This document shows, piece after piece, positions 21,261 to 30,102 of a stretch of 64,000 nt of DNA. How positions within the stretch are numbered: the stretch's first letter is position 1; every line of letters starts with the position of its first letter. The stretch comes from Salinisphaera orenii subsp. orenii MK-B5 (GTDB lineage: Bacteria; Pseudomonadota; Gammaproteobacteria; Nevskiales; Salinisphaeraceae). The stretch is from NCBI RefSeq assembly GCF_003788635.1, contig NZ_AYKH01000044.1, positions 1 to 64,000 of the forward strand, written 5' to 3'. A program made the position numbers and the translations under genes. A model generated the notes under the pieces. It did not search any database and was not told where the DNA came from. It saw only the letters and a list, made by a program, of their open reading frames with translations.

Positions 21261-21580
21261 ACTTTACTCTTGGTGTTAACCGTTTTGATTGATGCAGTTT
21301 CCTGCGCGATCAGTATAGGCGTCACGGCCGCAATGCACGAATAACGCGCCCGGATTTCATCCGGAAAATCAGTCGGCTCCGCGCCCGGAATGCGGCTTTT
21401 GCGGTCTGGCCACACATTGCTTGAAGCAATAAAAGTGATCGTGAACACGATGTTGGCGCCGCCGACCGGCGATCGGCGCGTGCGCCTGCGGCGCCGGCAG
21501 CCGTCCGTATGGCGACGACACCATCGTTGTGAGAAACGGCGCGTCGGTGCGCGATTTGCGCCCGACTCGGCGCCGGCCCG
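21261..21580 (-). promoter_or_regulatory. cspA leader and upstream non-coding region
   Basis: On the minus strand a good -10, TATACT, lies at 21317-21312 with only a weak -35. This would give a leader of about 45 bases, A-rich just before the start codon (AACACCAAGAGTAAAGT). The rest of the interval back to yaiI holds no gene that I can support; a longer leader from a farther promoter is possible. Confidence 0.4.
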
Positions 21581-22030
21581 CTAGCGGGTCGCCCGCGCCA
21601 GCCACCGATCCAGCGCATTGGCGAACGCCTGACGCTCGCGTTCGCCGAGCGCGGACGGGCCGCCGCCGTGGATACCGCTGGCGCGCAGCGTGTCCATGAA
21701 GTCGCGCACGGTCAGGCGGGCGGCGATATCGTCGGCCGAGTACATCTCGCCGCGCGGATTGAGCGCATGGGCGCCCTTGTCCATGACCTCGGCGGCCAGC
21801 GGAATGTCGGCGGTGACGACCAGATCGCCCGCGGCCACCCGGCGCACGATCTCGTTGTCCGCGACATCGAAGCCGCCCGGCACCTGAATGGCCTGCACCT
21901 GGGGCAGCCGCGGCACCTGCAGCGGCTGGTTGGCCACCAGCGTCACGGCCATGCCGGTGCGCCGGGACGCCTTGAACAGGATCTGCTTGACCGTGACCGG
22001 ACAGGCGTCCGCGTCCACCCATATCTGCAC
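21581..22030 (-). CDS. YaiI/YqxD family protein (DUF188, PIN-like)
   Basis: This 149-residue protein matches the YaiI/YqxD family from its first residues ([10 protein letters not shown]), with [33 protein letters not shown] and DIAARL further on. The family is PIN-like, with conserved acidic residues, and is thought to be nuclease-related, but its function is unknown. The GTG at 22030 is chosen because it gives the standard N-terminus and has GGAG six bases upstream; the frame extends further without similarity. It diverges from ppa. Confidence 0.9.
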   Translation of the reverse strand: MQIWVDADACPVTVKQILFKASRRTGMAVTLVANQPLQVPRLPQVQAIQVPGGFDVADNEIVRRVAAGDLVVTADIPLAAEVMDKGAHALNPRGEMYSADDIAARLTVRDFMDTLRASGIHGGGPSALGERERQAFANALDRWLARATR

Positions 22031-22181
22031 GCCATGCTCCGGCTGCGCCCCGCGGGGTCGAGGCCGCGAGCATAACGCGTCGAACCGGACCTCGGGCGGG
22101 GCGGACGCTCGGAGCGATCGCACGCGCCCACGGTAATCACGTATTCTCACGGCGGGCGCCCACCGTTGACACAGGAGATCC

Positions 22182-22730
22182 ATGCTTTTTCAGGACGCGA
22201 TCGGCCAGCTGAAACCCCAGGACGAGGACGGCGTAACCGTGGTGATCGAGACGCCCATGGGCAGTCGTCAGAAATACGACGTCGACCACGACACCGGGCT
22301 GTTCAAATGGGCGCTCGAACTGCCCGAGGGCGTGACCTTTCCGTTCTCGTTCGGCTTCGTGCCCAACACGCTGGCCGAGGACGGCGACCCGCTCGACATC
22401 ATGCTGCTGATCGACGGCGAGATCCCGCAGGGCACCGTGGTCAAGGCCCGGGTGGTGGGGGTGCTGCAGGCGGAGCAGGACGAAGGCCACGACGGCGAGG
22501 CCGAGATGGTCCGCAACGACCGGATCGTGGCGGTGGCGAACCTGTCCCGCGTCTACACCGGCGTAGACGCCCTGGACGATCTGCGCCCCGGCCTGATGTG
22601 GGAATTCGAGCAGTTCTTCGTCACCTATAACAAGATGATCAAGCGCGACTTTCGCGTGCTCGACCGCGGCAGCGCCGAGCAGGCCCAGCAGATGCTGGTC
22701 GAGGCCGTCGAACGCGCGAACAAGGGCTGA
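22182..22730 (+). CDS. ppa: Inorganic pyrophosphatase (family I)
   Basis: This cytoplasmic enzyme hydrolyses pyrophosphate released by biosynthesis. In 182 residues it has the family I signature DGDPLDIML at 67-75, with the metal-binding Asp residues 67, 69 and 72, and an earlier KYDVDHDTG segment. The later acidic helix around [10 protein letters not shown] also fits. It has an AGGAGA ribosome site. It is close in length to short bacterial soluble pyrophosphatases and is monocistronic. Confidence 0.92.
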   Translation: MLFQDAIGQLKPQDEDGVTVVIETPMGSRQKYDVDHDTGLFKWALELPEGVTFPFSFGFVPNTLAEDGDPLDIMLLIDGEIPQGTVVKARVVGVLQAEQDEGHDGEAEMVRNDRIVAVANLSRVYTGVDALDDLRPGLMWEFEQFFVTYNKMIKRDFRVLDRGSAEQAQQMLVEAVERANKG

Positions 22731-23071
22731 CAGACAGGCGCATCCGGCCCGGCACCGCACCGCTCGCCGGCGACGCGGGCGGGCAACACACACGGACGAG
22801 GCCGCCGATGTCGACGCCTGGACCGGTCCGGAGGGGACTGCCCGAGCGTCGGCTGTGCGAGCCGCCGTCCGCGCCCATTCGCTCACACGGCCCGACGTCG
22901 TCGGGCCGAGGTCGGCGCGAGGCGCGACTCGTTGATACACGAGTTCGCACCCGCCGGCACGCCTCGCGACCCGCCGTGCCGATACAGCCGGGCACCCGGC
23001 CGGCGTGGCCGCCACGGGCACGGATGGCGATCGACCGGGCGCGGGCCGGCCCGGCCGCGAGGCGGCCGCGG
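22731..23071. other. 341-base stretch without a recognisable gene
   Basis: GC-rich sequence between ppa and the convergent dioxygenase gene. Open frames on both strands look like chance frames. No terminator with a T-run and no repeat was found. Confidence 0.4.
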
Positions 23072-24004
23072 CTAGAGCGGCGGCAACGCGGCCTCGATCT
23101 CGGCCCGCCGGGCCTCGTACTGCTCGGGCAGCTTGAGATGCGTGCCCAGGGCCTCGGCCGTCTCGTCCACCGTGAACCCCGGCCCGTCGGTGGCGATCTC
23201 GAACAGCGACCCGCCCGGCTCGCGAAAATAGACCGAGTGGAAGTACTGGCGATCGATCTGCGGCGTGGCGTTGAGGCCGTGAGTCGTCAGCACGTCGCGC
23301 AGCGCCATCTCGTGGTCGTCGTCGGCGGCCCGGAAGGCGATGTGATGGATCGAGCCCACCCCCTGCCGCTCCGGCGCCAGCGCCGGGTCCACACGGACAT
23401 CGACGAACGCCCCGGGCGCCCGGCCGTCACCGGCCTGAAAGCGCACGCGATCGTCGGCGGTGGCGACCCGCCGGAAACCGAGTCCCTCCTCGAGCACCAT
23501 CGCGGTACCGTCGAGCGCGTGCGTCCACACGCCGACGCCGTGAAACCCGCGCACGGCGTGTTCGGCCGGTATCGCGGCCGCCGCCCGGCCTTCGATGTCG
23601 GCGGCCGACGCCGTGCCGACGAGCTGCAGGGCGATGCCGTGCGGATCGTGGAACGTCAGCATCTGCTCATCGAAACGGGTCGCACGCTCGAACGCCACGT
23701 CGTGTTCGGCCAGGCGCTCGGCCCAGAAGGCGAGCGCGTCCGGGGGCACTGCCAGGCCGATCTCCACCGGGGCACCGGCGCCGTGGCGCCCGGCCGGGGC
23801 CCCCGCGAAGGGAAAGAACGTCAGCGCCGTCCCGGGCGAGCCGATGGCGTCGCCGTAGTACAGATGATAAGTGCCCGGATCGTCGAAATTGACGGTCTTC
23901 TTGATGAAGCGCATGCCGAGCACACGCGTGTAGAAGGCCACGTTCTCGGCCGGATCGCCGCAGATCGCGGTGATATGGTGCAAGCCAGCGCTGGGTTCGG
24001 CCAT
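23072..24004 (-). CDS. Glyoxalase-fold ring-cleaving dioxygenase (MhqO/YkcA-like)
   Basis: This 310-residue protein has two vicinal-oxygen-chelate modules. The first begins LHHITAICGDPAENVAFY, with metal ligand His9 or His10. The second contains GSIHHIAFRA and the ligand segment GSLFEIATDGPGF. The pattern of repeated beta-alpha-beta modules, with HYYGD-like and FFPF stretches, resembles hydroquinone-type dioxygenases that cleave aromatic rings and protect against quinones. The ATG at 24004 gives the family start; a much longer open frame upstream is not protein-like. Confidence 0.86.
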   Translation of the reverse strand: MAEPSAGLHHITAICGDPAENVAFYTRVLGMRFIKKTVNFDDPGTYHLYYGDAIGSPGTALTFFPFAGAPAGRHGAGAPVEIGLAVPPDALAFWAERLAEHDVAFERATRFDEQMLTFHDPHGIALQLVGTASAADIEGRAAAAIPAEHAVRGFHGVGVWTHALDGTAMVLEEGLGFRRVATADDRVRFQAGDGRAPGAFVDVRVDPALAPERQGVGSIHHIAFRAADDDHEMALRDVLTTHGLNATPQIDRQYFHSVYFREPGGSLFEIATDGPGFTVDETAEALGTHLKLPEQYEARRAEIEAALPPL

Positions 24005-24242
24005 GCCTCGTCTCCGCAGGGGCCGCGCCGGCCCGGCGATGGCGCCCGGCGGCACGGCGTTGATGACCGCGCCTACGCTACCGGCGGGGGCCCGGGCTCG
24101 AAAAGCGAGCGCTTTCGGCAATCTCGTTCGAATCGTCTGAACGACACACCGCCGGGCGGCCCCGGCATCACCGACAAAAAAGCAGGCACAGCCCTTGCTT
24201 GGCAGGACAGGTGTCCGTCCAGCGCCCGACGCCGGAGCCTTC

Positions 24243-24413
24243 ATGCCAGACGACGACCGCCATTCGACCGGCCGAATACCCCGGCGCCGCCTGATCGCGA
24301 CCGCAGTCGTCGCGGGCGGCCTGACGCTGCTGGGCCTGCTCGCGCTGCAGTGGCTGCCCGGCCCGGTGCACACGCCGGCGGTGCAGTCCGCGGCCGAGCC
24401 GCCGCCGGAGTGA
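24243..24413 (+). CDS. Small predicted single-span membrane protein, 56 residues
   Basis: An ATG at 24243 preceded by GGAG at a good distance opens a 56-codon frame. It has a basic stretch (GRIPRRR), one hydrophobic helix of about 20 residues (IATAVVAGGLTLLGLLALQW) and a proline- and alanine-rich periplasmic tail ending PPPE. It could be a real small membrane protein or a chance frame. I recognise no family, and the neighbours give no hint. Confidence 0.45.
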   Translation: MPDDDRHSTGRIPRRRLIATAVVAGGLTLLGLLALQWLPGPVHTPAVQSAAEPPPE

Positions 24414-24486
24414 TCGGGCGCCGGCGGGCCGCACGGCCACAGGGCCGTAGCGGCGGCCGCTTTGTCTGCGCGCGATCGCGGCGGGC

Positions 24487-24969
24487 TCAGTCCCCGCCGC
24501 CGAGCGCGTCTTCCGAGATCGTCTTCGTCGCCAGCTTATCGAGCATGGCGCCGACCTTGGGTACCGCCTTGCAGTCGCCGATGTCGTGGCGTTCGGCCAG
24601 ATACTCGATGTCGTTGTAGGCCAGCCGGGTTTCACCGTCGTCGTCCCAGATCAGGGCCTTGGCGGGCAGATCGATACCCATGGTCCGGCCGCACTGCATC
24701 AACGGCGTGCCGGCCTTCGGGTTGCCGAAGATCACCAGCGTGGTCGGCGCCAGATCCATGCCGGCCTGGGTCGCGCCCGCGGCGTGATCGACGGTATCGA
24801 AGACCGTCAATCCGTTGGCCCGGGCCACGCGCTGGAAGCGCTCGACCGTAGTGGCCACGTCGTGGGGGCTGGACTCGACGATCAGCCCGTCGACGTCGGA
24901 CGCATCGCCCGCGTGGGCGCCGGCGCCGGCGAACAGCAGCACGAACAGAAACGCAATGCGACAAACCAT
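24487..24969 (-). CDS. Exported DUF302 domain protein
   Basis: A 160-residue precursor with a Sec signal peptide (residues 1-20, ending GAHAG). It is followed by a single DUF302 domain, recognised by VFDTVDHAAGA, LAPTTLVIFGNPKAGTPLMQ and the GIDLPAKALIWDDD segment. DUF302 proteins are small alpha/beta proteins, often periplasmic, of unknown function and sometimes found with sulfur or metal stress genes. No such partner is adjacent here. Confidence 0.9.
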   Translation of the reverse strand: MVCRIAFLFVLLFAGAGAHAGDASDVDGLIVESSPHDVATTVERFQRVARANGLTVFDTVDHAAGATQAGMDLAPTTLVIFGNPKAGTPLMQCGRTMGIDLPAKALIWDDDGETRLAYNDIEYLAERHDIGDCKAVPKVGAMLDKLATKTISEDALGGGD

Positions 24970-25128
24970 GGTTCACTCGGTGTGGGAGGCCGTGCGGCCA
25001 GCCTACGTGCTCGCATCACGGCTGACGAGTCCGGGCGGCGCGGACGGCCGCCGGCGCGACGACGCCCGCTTACCCCGCCGCTCGGAGGACAAGATCGTGC
25101 CTCGGTCCCGGTTCGGCTGTCGGCGCTC

Positions 25129-25560
25129 TCAGGCCGCTGCCGGGGCCGCGGGCAGCGGCGGCGGGTCGTCGTCGTTTGAACCGGCGTGCACGGTCATCGC
25201 CGTGGCGGGCAGCACCGGCCGCGTCCAGTCGGCGGGGGTGAGCGCGAGCATTCCGTGGGCGAGGCGGGCCCGGTCGCACTGTGGGCTGACGGCGCCGAAC
25301 TCCCACGATGGCGCCACCTCGCGGCAGACGCCGGGGCGATCCGCATGGATGGTGCAGCGGGCGTGACGACCGATGTCGGCCTCCAGAGCCACGCAGCGCG
25401 CGGGCCGATGCTTGGTGCCTTTCATCACCAGCCGATGGCCGTCGAGCGGCTCGGTCAGCGCGGCCGGCACGCGGCCGCCGTATTCCGGCGCCGCCTCCAG
25501 CCAGTGGAAGGCGACGCGGTACAGGGCGCAGCAGGCGCCGCAGCTCAGGCAGGGATGCAT
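25129..25560 (-). CDS. YkgJ-family cysteine cluster protein
   Basis: From the ATG at 25560 the protein has 143 residues. It starts with the cluster CLSCGACC at residues 4-11, followed by a Cys in ARCVAL and by CTIHADRPGVC, matching the CxxCxxCC ... C ... C...RPxxC arrangement of the YkgJ (UPF0153) family. These cysteines are thought to bind zinc or an iron-sulfur cluster; the function is unknown. The frame is open upstream but without similarity. The proline- and alanine-rich C-terminus is not conserved in the family. Confidence 0.85.
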   Translation of the reverse strand: MHPCLSCGACCALYRVAFHWLEAAPEYGGRVPAALTEPLDGHRLVMKGTKHRPARCVALEADIGRHARCTIHADRPGVCREVAPSWEFGAVSPQCDRARLAHGMLALTPADWTRPVLPATAMTVHAGSNDDDPPPLPAAPAAA

Positions 25561-25841
25561 CGCGGGGACCACGCTCCAAGGCAGGTGAAGGCCAGGCCAG
25601 ATAACCAGGCCAGATAATACGCCGGAACGCACCGCACCGGCGGATATTGGGCGCCAAACGGCAGCGCCGGGCGGATGCTCGAGACCCGATCGGTTGGCCG
25701 GCGGCAACCGGCACGGCCGTCTGCGCTCCCGCTTGCCTGAGCCTGGCGTGCCGGAACCGCCGCCGGACGAAGCCGTGGCCCGGCGCGCCGCGATTCGCCT
25801 TCGCACCCGGCGACTCGCGGCCAGACGACCTCGGCCGCGCC

Positions 25842-26624
25842 TCAGCCGCTCACCGGCGGCGGGTCGCGGTGCAGGGCGAGATAGTCCGGGCGCACGCGGC
25901 TGGGCACCGCCGGGGCGAGGCGTGCCACGGTCACCCCTTCGGCCTGCCCGCCGGCCTCGGCGCTGAGCTCGCCGTCGACCGACACCGCCATCGAGCCGCC
26001 GGTGAAGGTGAAACGCTCGCCCTCGCCCACCTGGTTGACATAGACATGCGGCAGGCCGTTCTCCACCGCGCGAGCGGTCGCGAACAGGTGATGATCGAAG
26101 CCGAACGGCGTCATGTTCGCCGAGATCGTGACCAGCGCATCGGCGCCGGCACGCGCCAGCGCCCGGGCGACCTCCGGAAACTCGACGTCGAAACAGATCA
26201 TCACGCCCAGCCGGTGGCCGTCGACGGACACCAGCCGCAGTGCGTCGCCGGGCACGAAGCCCGTGCTCTCGTCGCCGAACAGCTGGGCCTTGCGATAGAC
26301 CTCGCCCGGGCGGCCGTCGCGATCGATGAAAAACGCGGCGTTCGCGAAACCGCCGTCCACCGCCTCGGCCGCGCCGAACAGCACGGCGGTGCGATGATGC
26401 GCCGCGCGCTCGGCCAGCGCGGCGAACAGCTCGCCGTGCACGTCGCAGACCAGCGCCTCGAGGTCGGTCGTGGTGTAGCCGCCCCAGAACAGCTCCGGAA
26501 AGACCACCAGATCGGCCGCCGGATGCGCGGCGATGACGGCCTGCATCCGGGCGACGTTGGCCTGCGGATCGCGCAGCGCGGGCTTGAGCTGGGCCAGCGC
26601 TACCGTGAGTTCCTGTTGCGCCAT
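25842..26624 (-). CDS. Nitrilase-superfamily carbon-nitrogen hydrolase
   Basis: This 260-residue cytoplasmic amidase has the complete Glu-Lys-Cys triad of the superfamily: Glu44 in FPELFWGGY, Lys112 in YRKAQLFG and Cys144 in MICFDVEFPE. It is closest in layout to the small single-domain omega-amidase, R-amidase or aliphatic-amide branch. The substrate is unknown. It sits 72 bases downstream of an amino-acid permease on the same strand, which suggests that both act on an imported nitrogen compound. The start at 26624 fits the family better than the longer frame. Confidence 0.88.
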   Translation of the reverse strand: MAQQELTVALAQLKPALRDPQANVARMQAVIAAHPAADLVVFPELFWGGYTTTDLEALVCDVHGELFAALAERAAHHRTAVLFGAAEAVDGGFANAAFFIDRDGRPGEVYRKAQLFGDESTGFVPGDALRLVSVDGHRLGVMICFDVEFPEVARALARAGADALVTISANMTPFGFDHHLFATARAVENGLPHVYVNQVGEGERFTFTGGSMAVSVDGELSAEAGGQAEGVTVARLAPAVPSRVRPDYLALHRDPPPVSG

Positions 26625-26696
26625 GATCGATGCTCTCCGGTGTGGCACGGGAGACGAGGGCTCGGGCGCGGCGGCCCGAGCGCTTCGTCGGTCGGA

Positions 26697-28046
26697 TCAG
26701 TCCGGTTTTTCGCTGTCCAGCGCCAGCTTGGGCGGCGGCTGGCGAAAGCCGCGCGTCAGCACGGCCAGCCAGAGCACGCCCAGCGCCAGCCAGATGCTGC
26801 CGATGATGCGCGCATCCGCGCCCAGGCTCAGCAGCAGATAGCCGTCGATCAGCACGCCCGCCAGCGGGACCACGATCCAGCCGAGGATCGCGCCGATGCC
26901 CTGGCCCGGCCGGTGCCGCCAGTAATGCACGATCGCACTCAGATTGACCAGCGTGAAGGCACTGAACGCGCCGAAGTTGATGAACGAGGCCGACGTGGTG
27001 ACATCCACGAACAGGCCCACCAGACCGGTCAGGCCGATCAATACGATGCTCACCACCGGCGTACGGTACGTCGGCGAGACATAGGCCAGCCGGCTCGGCA
27101 GCGTGCCGTCGCGGCCCATGGTGAACAGCAGCCGCGAGGCGCCGGCCTGAATCGCCAGGCCACAGGCGAACTGGCCGACGATGAGCCCGGCCAGTACGAC
27201 CGCATTGAACAGATTACCGCCGACCATGCGCGCCAGCTCCAGCGCGGCGGAATCCACGCTGGCGAACTCGACGCCGGGATGGATCAGCTGCGCGGTCCAC
27301 GAAACGCCCACGAACAGCACGCCGAAGAACACCACCACGATCAGCATCGCGCGCGGGATCGTGCGTTTGGGGTCGATCGTTTCTTCCGTGAGCAGCGTCA
27401 GCCCGTCGAAGCCGATGAACGAGTAGGCCGCCACCGCCGCGGCCGTGGCGAGTGCGGCGATCGTGGTCGTATCGTTGGCGAACGGCGAGAGCAGCGTGCT
27501 GCCGGTGTCGTTGCTTGCGAAATAGCCCAGGCTCAGGGCCACGAAGATCGCGATCACCAGCAGCTGGAAGGCCACCAGCAGATAGTTCGCGCGGGCCGTG
27601 ACCTGAATGCCGATGATGTTGAGCAGCGTCGTCGGCACGATGAAGGCGACGATCCAGGCGCCCATCGGGATGATCGGAAACTGGGCCGACAGATAGGCCG
27701 CGCCGATCAGCCAGACCACCAGCGGGATGAAGAAATAGTCCAGCAGGATCAGCCAGCCGGTGAGAAACCCCAGCCGCGGGCCCATCTCCTCGCCGACATA
27801 GGTATAGGCCGAACCCGCACTCTGATAGTGCACCGACGCCATGCGGCCATAGCTCCAGGCCGTGCAGACCATCGCCAGCAGCGTGATCAGATAGGCCGTC
27901 GGCGCGGTGCCGTTGGACAGCTGGATGATGATGCCGATGGTCGCCAGCGCGATCAGCGGTGTGACCCAGGCCACGCCCAGAATCACCACCGAAGATAGCG
28001 TCAGCGTGCGTTTGAGGCCGGGGTTGGCGGCGGATTCAGTGGTCAT
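26697..28046 (-). CDS. APC-family amino acid permease
   Basis: This inner-membrane transporter of 449 residues has about twelve hydrophobic segments. It starts with LKRTLTLSSVVILGVAWVTPL, and the central FIGFDGLTLLTEETIDPKR stretch is typical of the amino acid-polyamine-organocation superfamily. A substrate cannot be chosen; putrescine or aromatic amino acids are options by family. The start at 28046 has GGGAG five bases before it. A short open frame with a strong ribosome site overlaps this start, and the nitrilase-family gene follows. Confidence 0.9.
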   Translation of the reverse strand: MTTESAANPGLKRTLTLSSVVILGVAWVTPLIALATIGIIIQLSNGTAPTAYLITLLAMVCTAWSYGRMASVHYQSAGSAYTYVGEEMGPRLGFLTGWLILLDYFFIPLVVWLIGAAYLSAQFPIIPMGAWIVAFIVPTTLLNIIGIQVTARANYLLVAFQLLVIAIFVALSLGYFASNDTGSTLLSPFANDTTTIAALATAAAVAAYSFIGFDGLTLLTEETIDPKRTIPRAMLIVVVFFGVLFVGVSWTAQLIHPGVEFASVDSAALELARMVGGNLFNAVVLAGLIVGQFACGLAIQAGASRLLFTMGRDGTLPSRLAYVSPTYRTPVVSIVLIGLTGLVGLFVDVTTSASFINFGAFSAFTLVNLSAIVHYWRHRPGQGIGAILGWIVVPLAGVLIDGYLLLSLGADARIIGSIWLALGVLWLAVLTRGFRQPPPKLALDSEKPD

Positions 28047-28164
28047 TGCGGCTCCCGGGGGCGGTGATGTCGAGACGTGACGGCGACAGGGCGAGGCCCG
28101 CGGCCCGAGCCACCGGCATGCGATGTGCAGGCCGCCCTGTCGCTGAAGCGCGGTGCGTTGGCAT
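28036..28164 (-). CDS. Possible 42-codon upstream leader ORF of the permease
   Basis: A strong GGGAGGAC ribosome site precedes an ATG at 28164, which opens a 42-codon frame ending in a TGA that overlaps the permease start by eleven bases. The peptide is basic and has no family. It may couple or tune translation of the permease, or simply be a chance frame in a leader of about 160 bases. Confidence 0.4.
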   Translation of the reverse strand: MPTHRASATGRPAHRMPVARAAGLALSPSRLDITAPGSRNDH

Positions 28165-28213
28165 GGTGCGTGTCCTCCCTCGCGGATCACCGGTACACGC
28201 CGGACGAATGGTA

Positions 28214-28259
28214 GTTATACTTTCCATGCAAGATATTGACCAACCGCGACGGCTGTCAA
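28214..28259 (-). promoter_or_regulatory. Tandem promoters of the permease gene
   Basis: First pair: TTGACA (28259-28254), 18 bases, TATCTT (28235-28230). Second pair: TTGGTC (28243-28238), 18 bases, TATAAC (28219-28214). The first has a consensus -35. Both point at the permease and would give a leader of about 160-180 bases. Confidence 0.6.
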
Positions 28260-29031
28260 CGGGCCTCGCCGGTCGGTCAGCGCATCGACCCGCGCGAGGC
28301 GAGGATCGCCGCCCCCGGCCGCGGCGCGTGACGGCTGACACCCGCCGCGAGGTCGTGTGCCGCGGCGGTCTCGGGTGCACGCCGGACCCGACGCCAATCC
28401 CGGTCCGCCCCGAACACATCGGCAGCATCCACAGCGCCCGCGGCTGACACCCGCAAGCGCATCGCTACGGCCGGCGGCGGCGGCCGCTGCGCATGCACGG
28501 CATGGTCGCAGAGAGAGCAAGTCGCCGGCGTTCGAGCGCGGGATGTGGTTGAAACTCGACGCAACCGGCCGAGCCCGACGGACGAACCGGACCGGCGACC
28601 GGTGACGTCAGCGCGGCTGGCCTGCAACGGCGCGTCGACCGTCGTGGCCCGGCTCGGCGGATCCGCATCGACGCGGTTGAGGCGGGGTATCGACCGCGGC
28701 GGAACGTGCGCGGGCGATACCGCCGCGTGGCGATGCGGGCCCGGGCGGGGCTCGAAGCAAGGCGCGAGTCGCGCCGTACGGGCTCACCTCTTGGCGAAAT
28801 CGACCGGCCGGATCGGCGCAGCGCGCGCCGTGCCGCCGGCGATGGCGCCCCACCAGGGCCTGCCGTGTTTAAGGCCGTACATCGTGTGCGGCAAGACGCG
28901 AGCCGCCGATCGCGGCGCGCCCCGATCCAGACGGGCAACGCCACAATGCGCCCCGGGTCGATCGTTCATGGGCAGCCCAACCCCACGGACCAGGCGCTGT
29001 GGTGCGGGCTCGCGTGAAGCGTCAGCAGGCG
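28260..29031. other. About 770 bases without a recognisable gene
   Basis: Very GC-rich sequence upstream of the permease promoters and downstream of def. Long open frames occur on both strands, but their arginine- and alanine-rich products look like chance frames. A 61-codon minus frame at 28969-28784 ending in PIRPVDFAKR has no ribosome site. A decayed gene cannot be excluded. Confidence 0.4.
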
Positions 29032-29568
29032 CTAGTCGTGATCGGGCGGATGGCGGCGCAGTTCCTCGGTGAAGCCCAGGCGGGTCATGTCGGTCATGCG
29101 CTCGGGGTAGAGAATGCCCTGCAGATGGTCGTATTCGTGCTGTACGACGCGGGCGTGAAAATCCGTGGCCTCGCGTTCGATCGGCGCGCCGGTCTCGTCC
29201 AGCCCGCGGTAGCGGATGCGCCGGGCGCGCGGCACGTAGCCCTGCAGGCCCGGGATCGACAGGCAGCCTTCCCAATCGCCAACGACTTCGTCGTCGAGCA
29301 CCTCGATCTCCGGGTTGATCAGCACCGTGAGCGGCACGCCGTCGTCGGCCTCGCCGCTCGCGGTGCGCGCGGGCGGTACGAAGAACATCATCACCGCCCG
29401 GGCGACATACACCTGCGGCGCGGCCAGGCCTACGCCCTCGGCGTCGGCGAGCGTGTCCTTCATGTCGGCGATCAGGCGCTGGATCTCCGGCTCGGCGGGG
29501 TCGACGACCGGCTCGGCGACCTGGCGCAGCACCGGGTGGCCCATGCGGGCGATCTTGCGTATCGCCAT
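29032..29568 (-). CDS. def: Peptide deformylase
   Basis: This metalloenzyme removes the N-terminal formyl group from new proteins. In 178 residues all three motifs are intact: GVGLAAPQ (45-52), EGCLSIPG with metal ligand Cys102, and QHEYDHLQG with His144, Glu145 and His148. It is not next to fmt or dprA, the usual neighbours, so this may be a second, stand-alone deformylase. The C-terminus (ELRRHPPDHD) is typical of type I enzymes. Confidence 0.96.
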   Translation of the reverse strand: MAIRKIARMGHPVLRQVAEPVVDPAEPEIQRLIADMKDTLADAEGVGLAAPQVYVARAVMMFFVPPARTASGEADDGVPLTVLINPEIEVLDDEVVGDWEGCLSIPGLQGYVPRARRIRYRGLDETGAPIEREATDFHARVVQHEYDHLQGILYPERMTDMTRLGFTEELRRHPPDHD

Positions 29569-29640
29569 GACGATGCGACTCCTTGCAGGCGAAAACCCGC
29601 AGGATAACCGGCCGCGCCCGGCCCCGGCAGACGCTCGCGG

Positions 29641-29856
29641 TCAGCGCGGGCCACGCAGCGGGTCGAGCAGCGGCTTGAGCCCGTTGTGGTCGATGTGGTG
29701 CATGAGCGCGAGCAGGCGCCCGAGCTCGCCGTCGGGAAAGCCTTCGCGGGCGAACCAGTGCAGATACGGCCCCGGCAGATCGGCCAGCAGCCGGCCCGCG
29801 TACTTGCCGAACGGCATCGTGCGCGTGACCAGCTTGTCCAGATCCTGCGGGTTCAC
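29641..29856 (-). CDS. DUF3820 family small protein
   Basis: This 71-residue cytoplasmic protein matches the DUF3820 pattern along its whole length: MPFGKYAGRLLADLP, YLHWFAREGFPDGELG and HNGLKPLLDPLRG. Such small proteins are common in gammaproteobacteria and have no established function; the fold resembles a part of exonuclease-associated quorum-sensing-like proteins by annotation only. It is 72 bases upstream of def on the same strand and may be co-transcribed. Confidence 0.9.
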   Translation of the reverse strand: MNPQDLDKLVTRTMPFGKYAGRLLADLPGPYLHWFAREGFPDGELGRLLALMHHIDHNGLKPLLDPLRGPR

Positions 29857-30102
29857 GGCGCGCGACCGCCAAGCGCGGCCCGGGTGCCTGTCACGGCGGC
29901 GGCAGGCGTGGCCGGCAGAGGCGGCGTGGCGACGTGCGGCGTGCCGCCGACCTGTGGACCGGTGCCGGCTCGACGACGGCGCATCGATCCCTGCGCCGCC
30001 GCGGGGCCGAGTGCCGCCGCCACGACGATCCGCGGCGAGCGGCCCGGATCCGTTGCGAGCCGATCCACCGGACGCTCTGTCGGCGAGCGAACGGGATTCG
30101 CC

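Noticed and set aside
28545-29072. A 175-codon plus-strand open frame upstream of def
   Set aside because: Arginine-rich, no ribosome site, overlaps the 3' end of def and has no recognisable domain.
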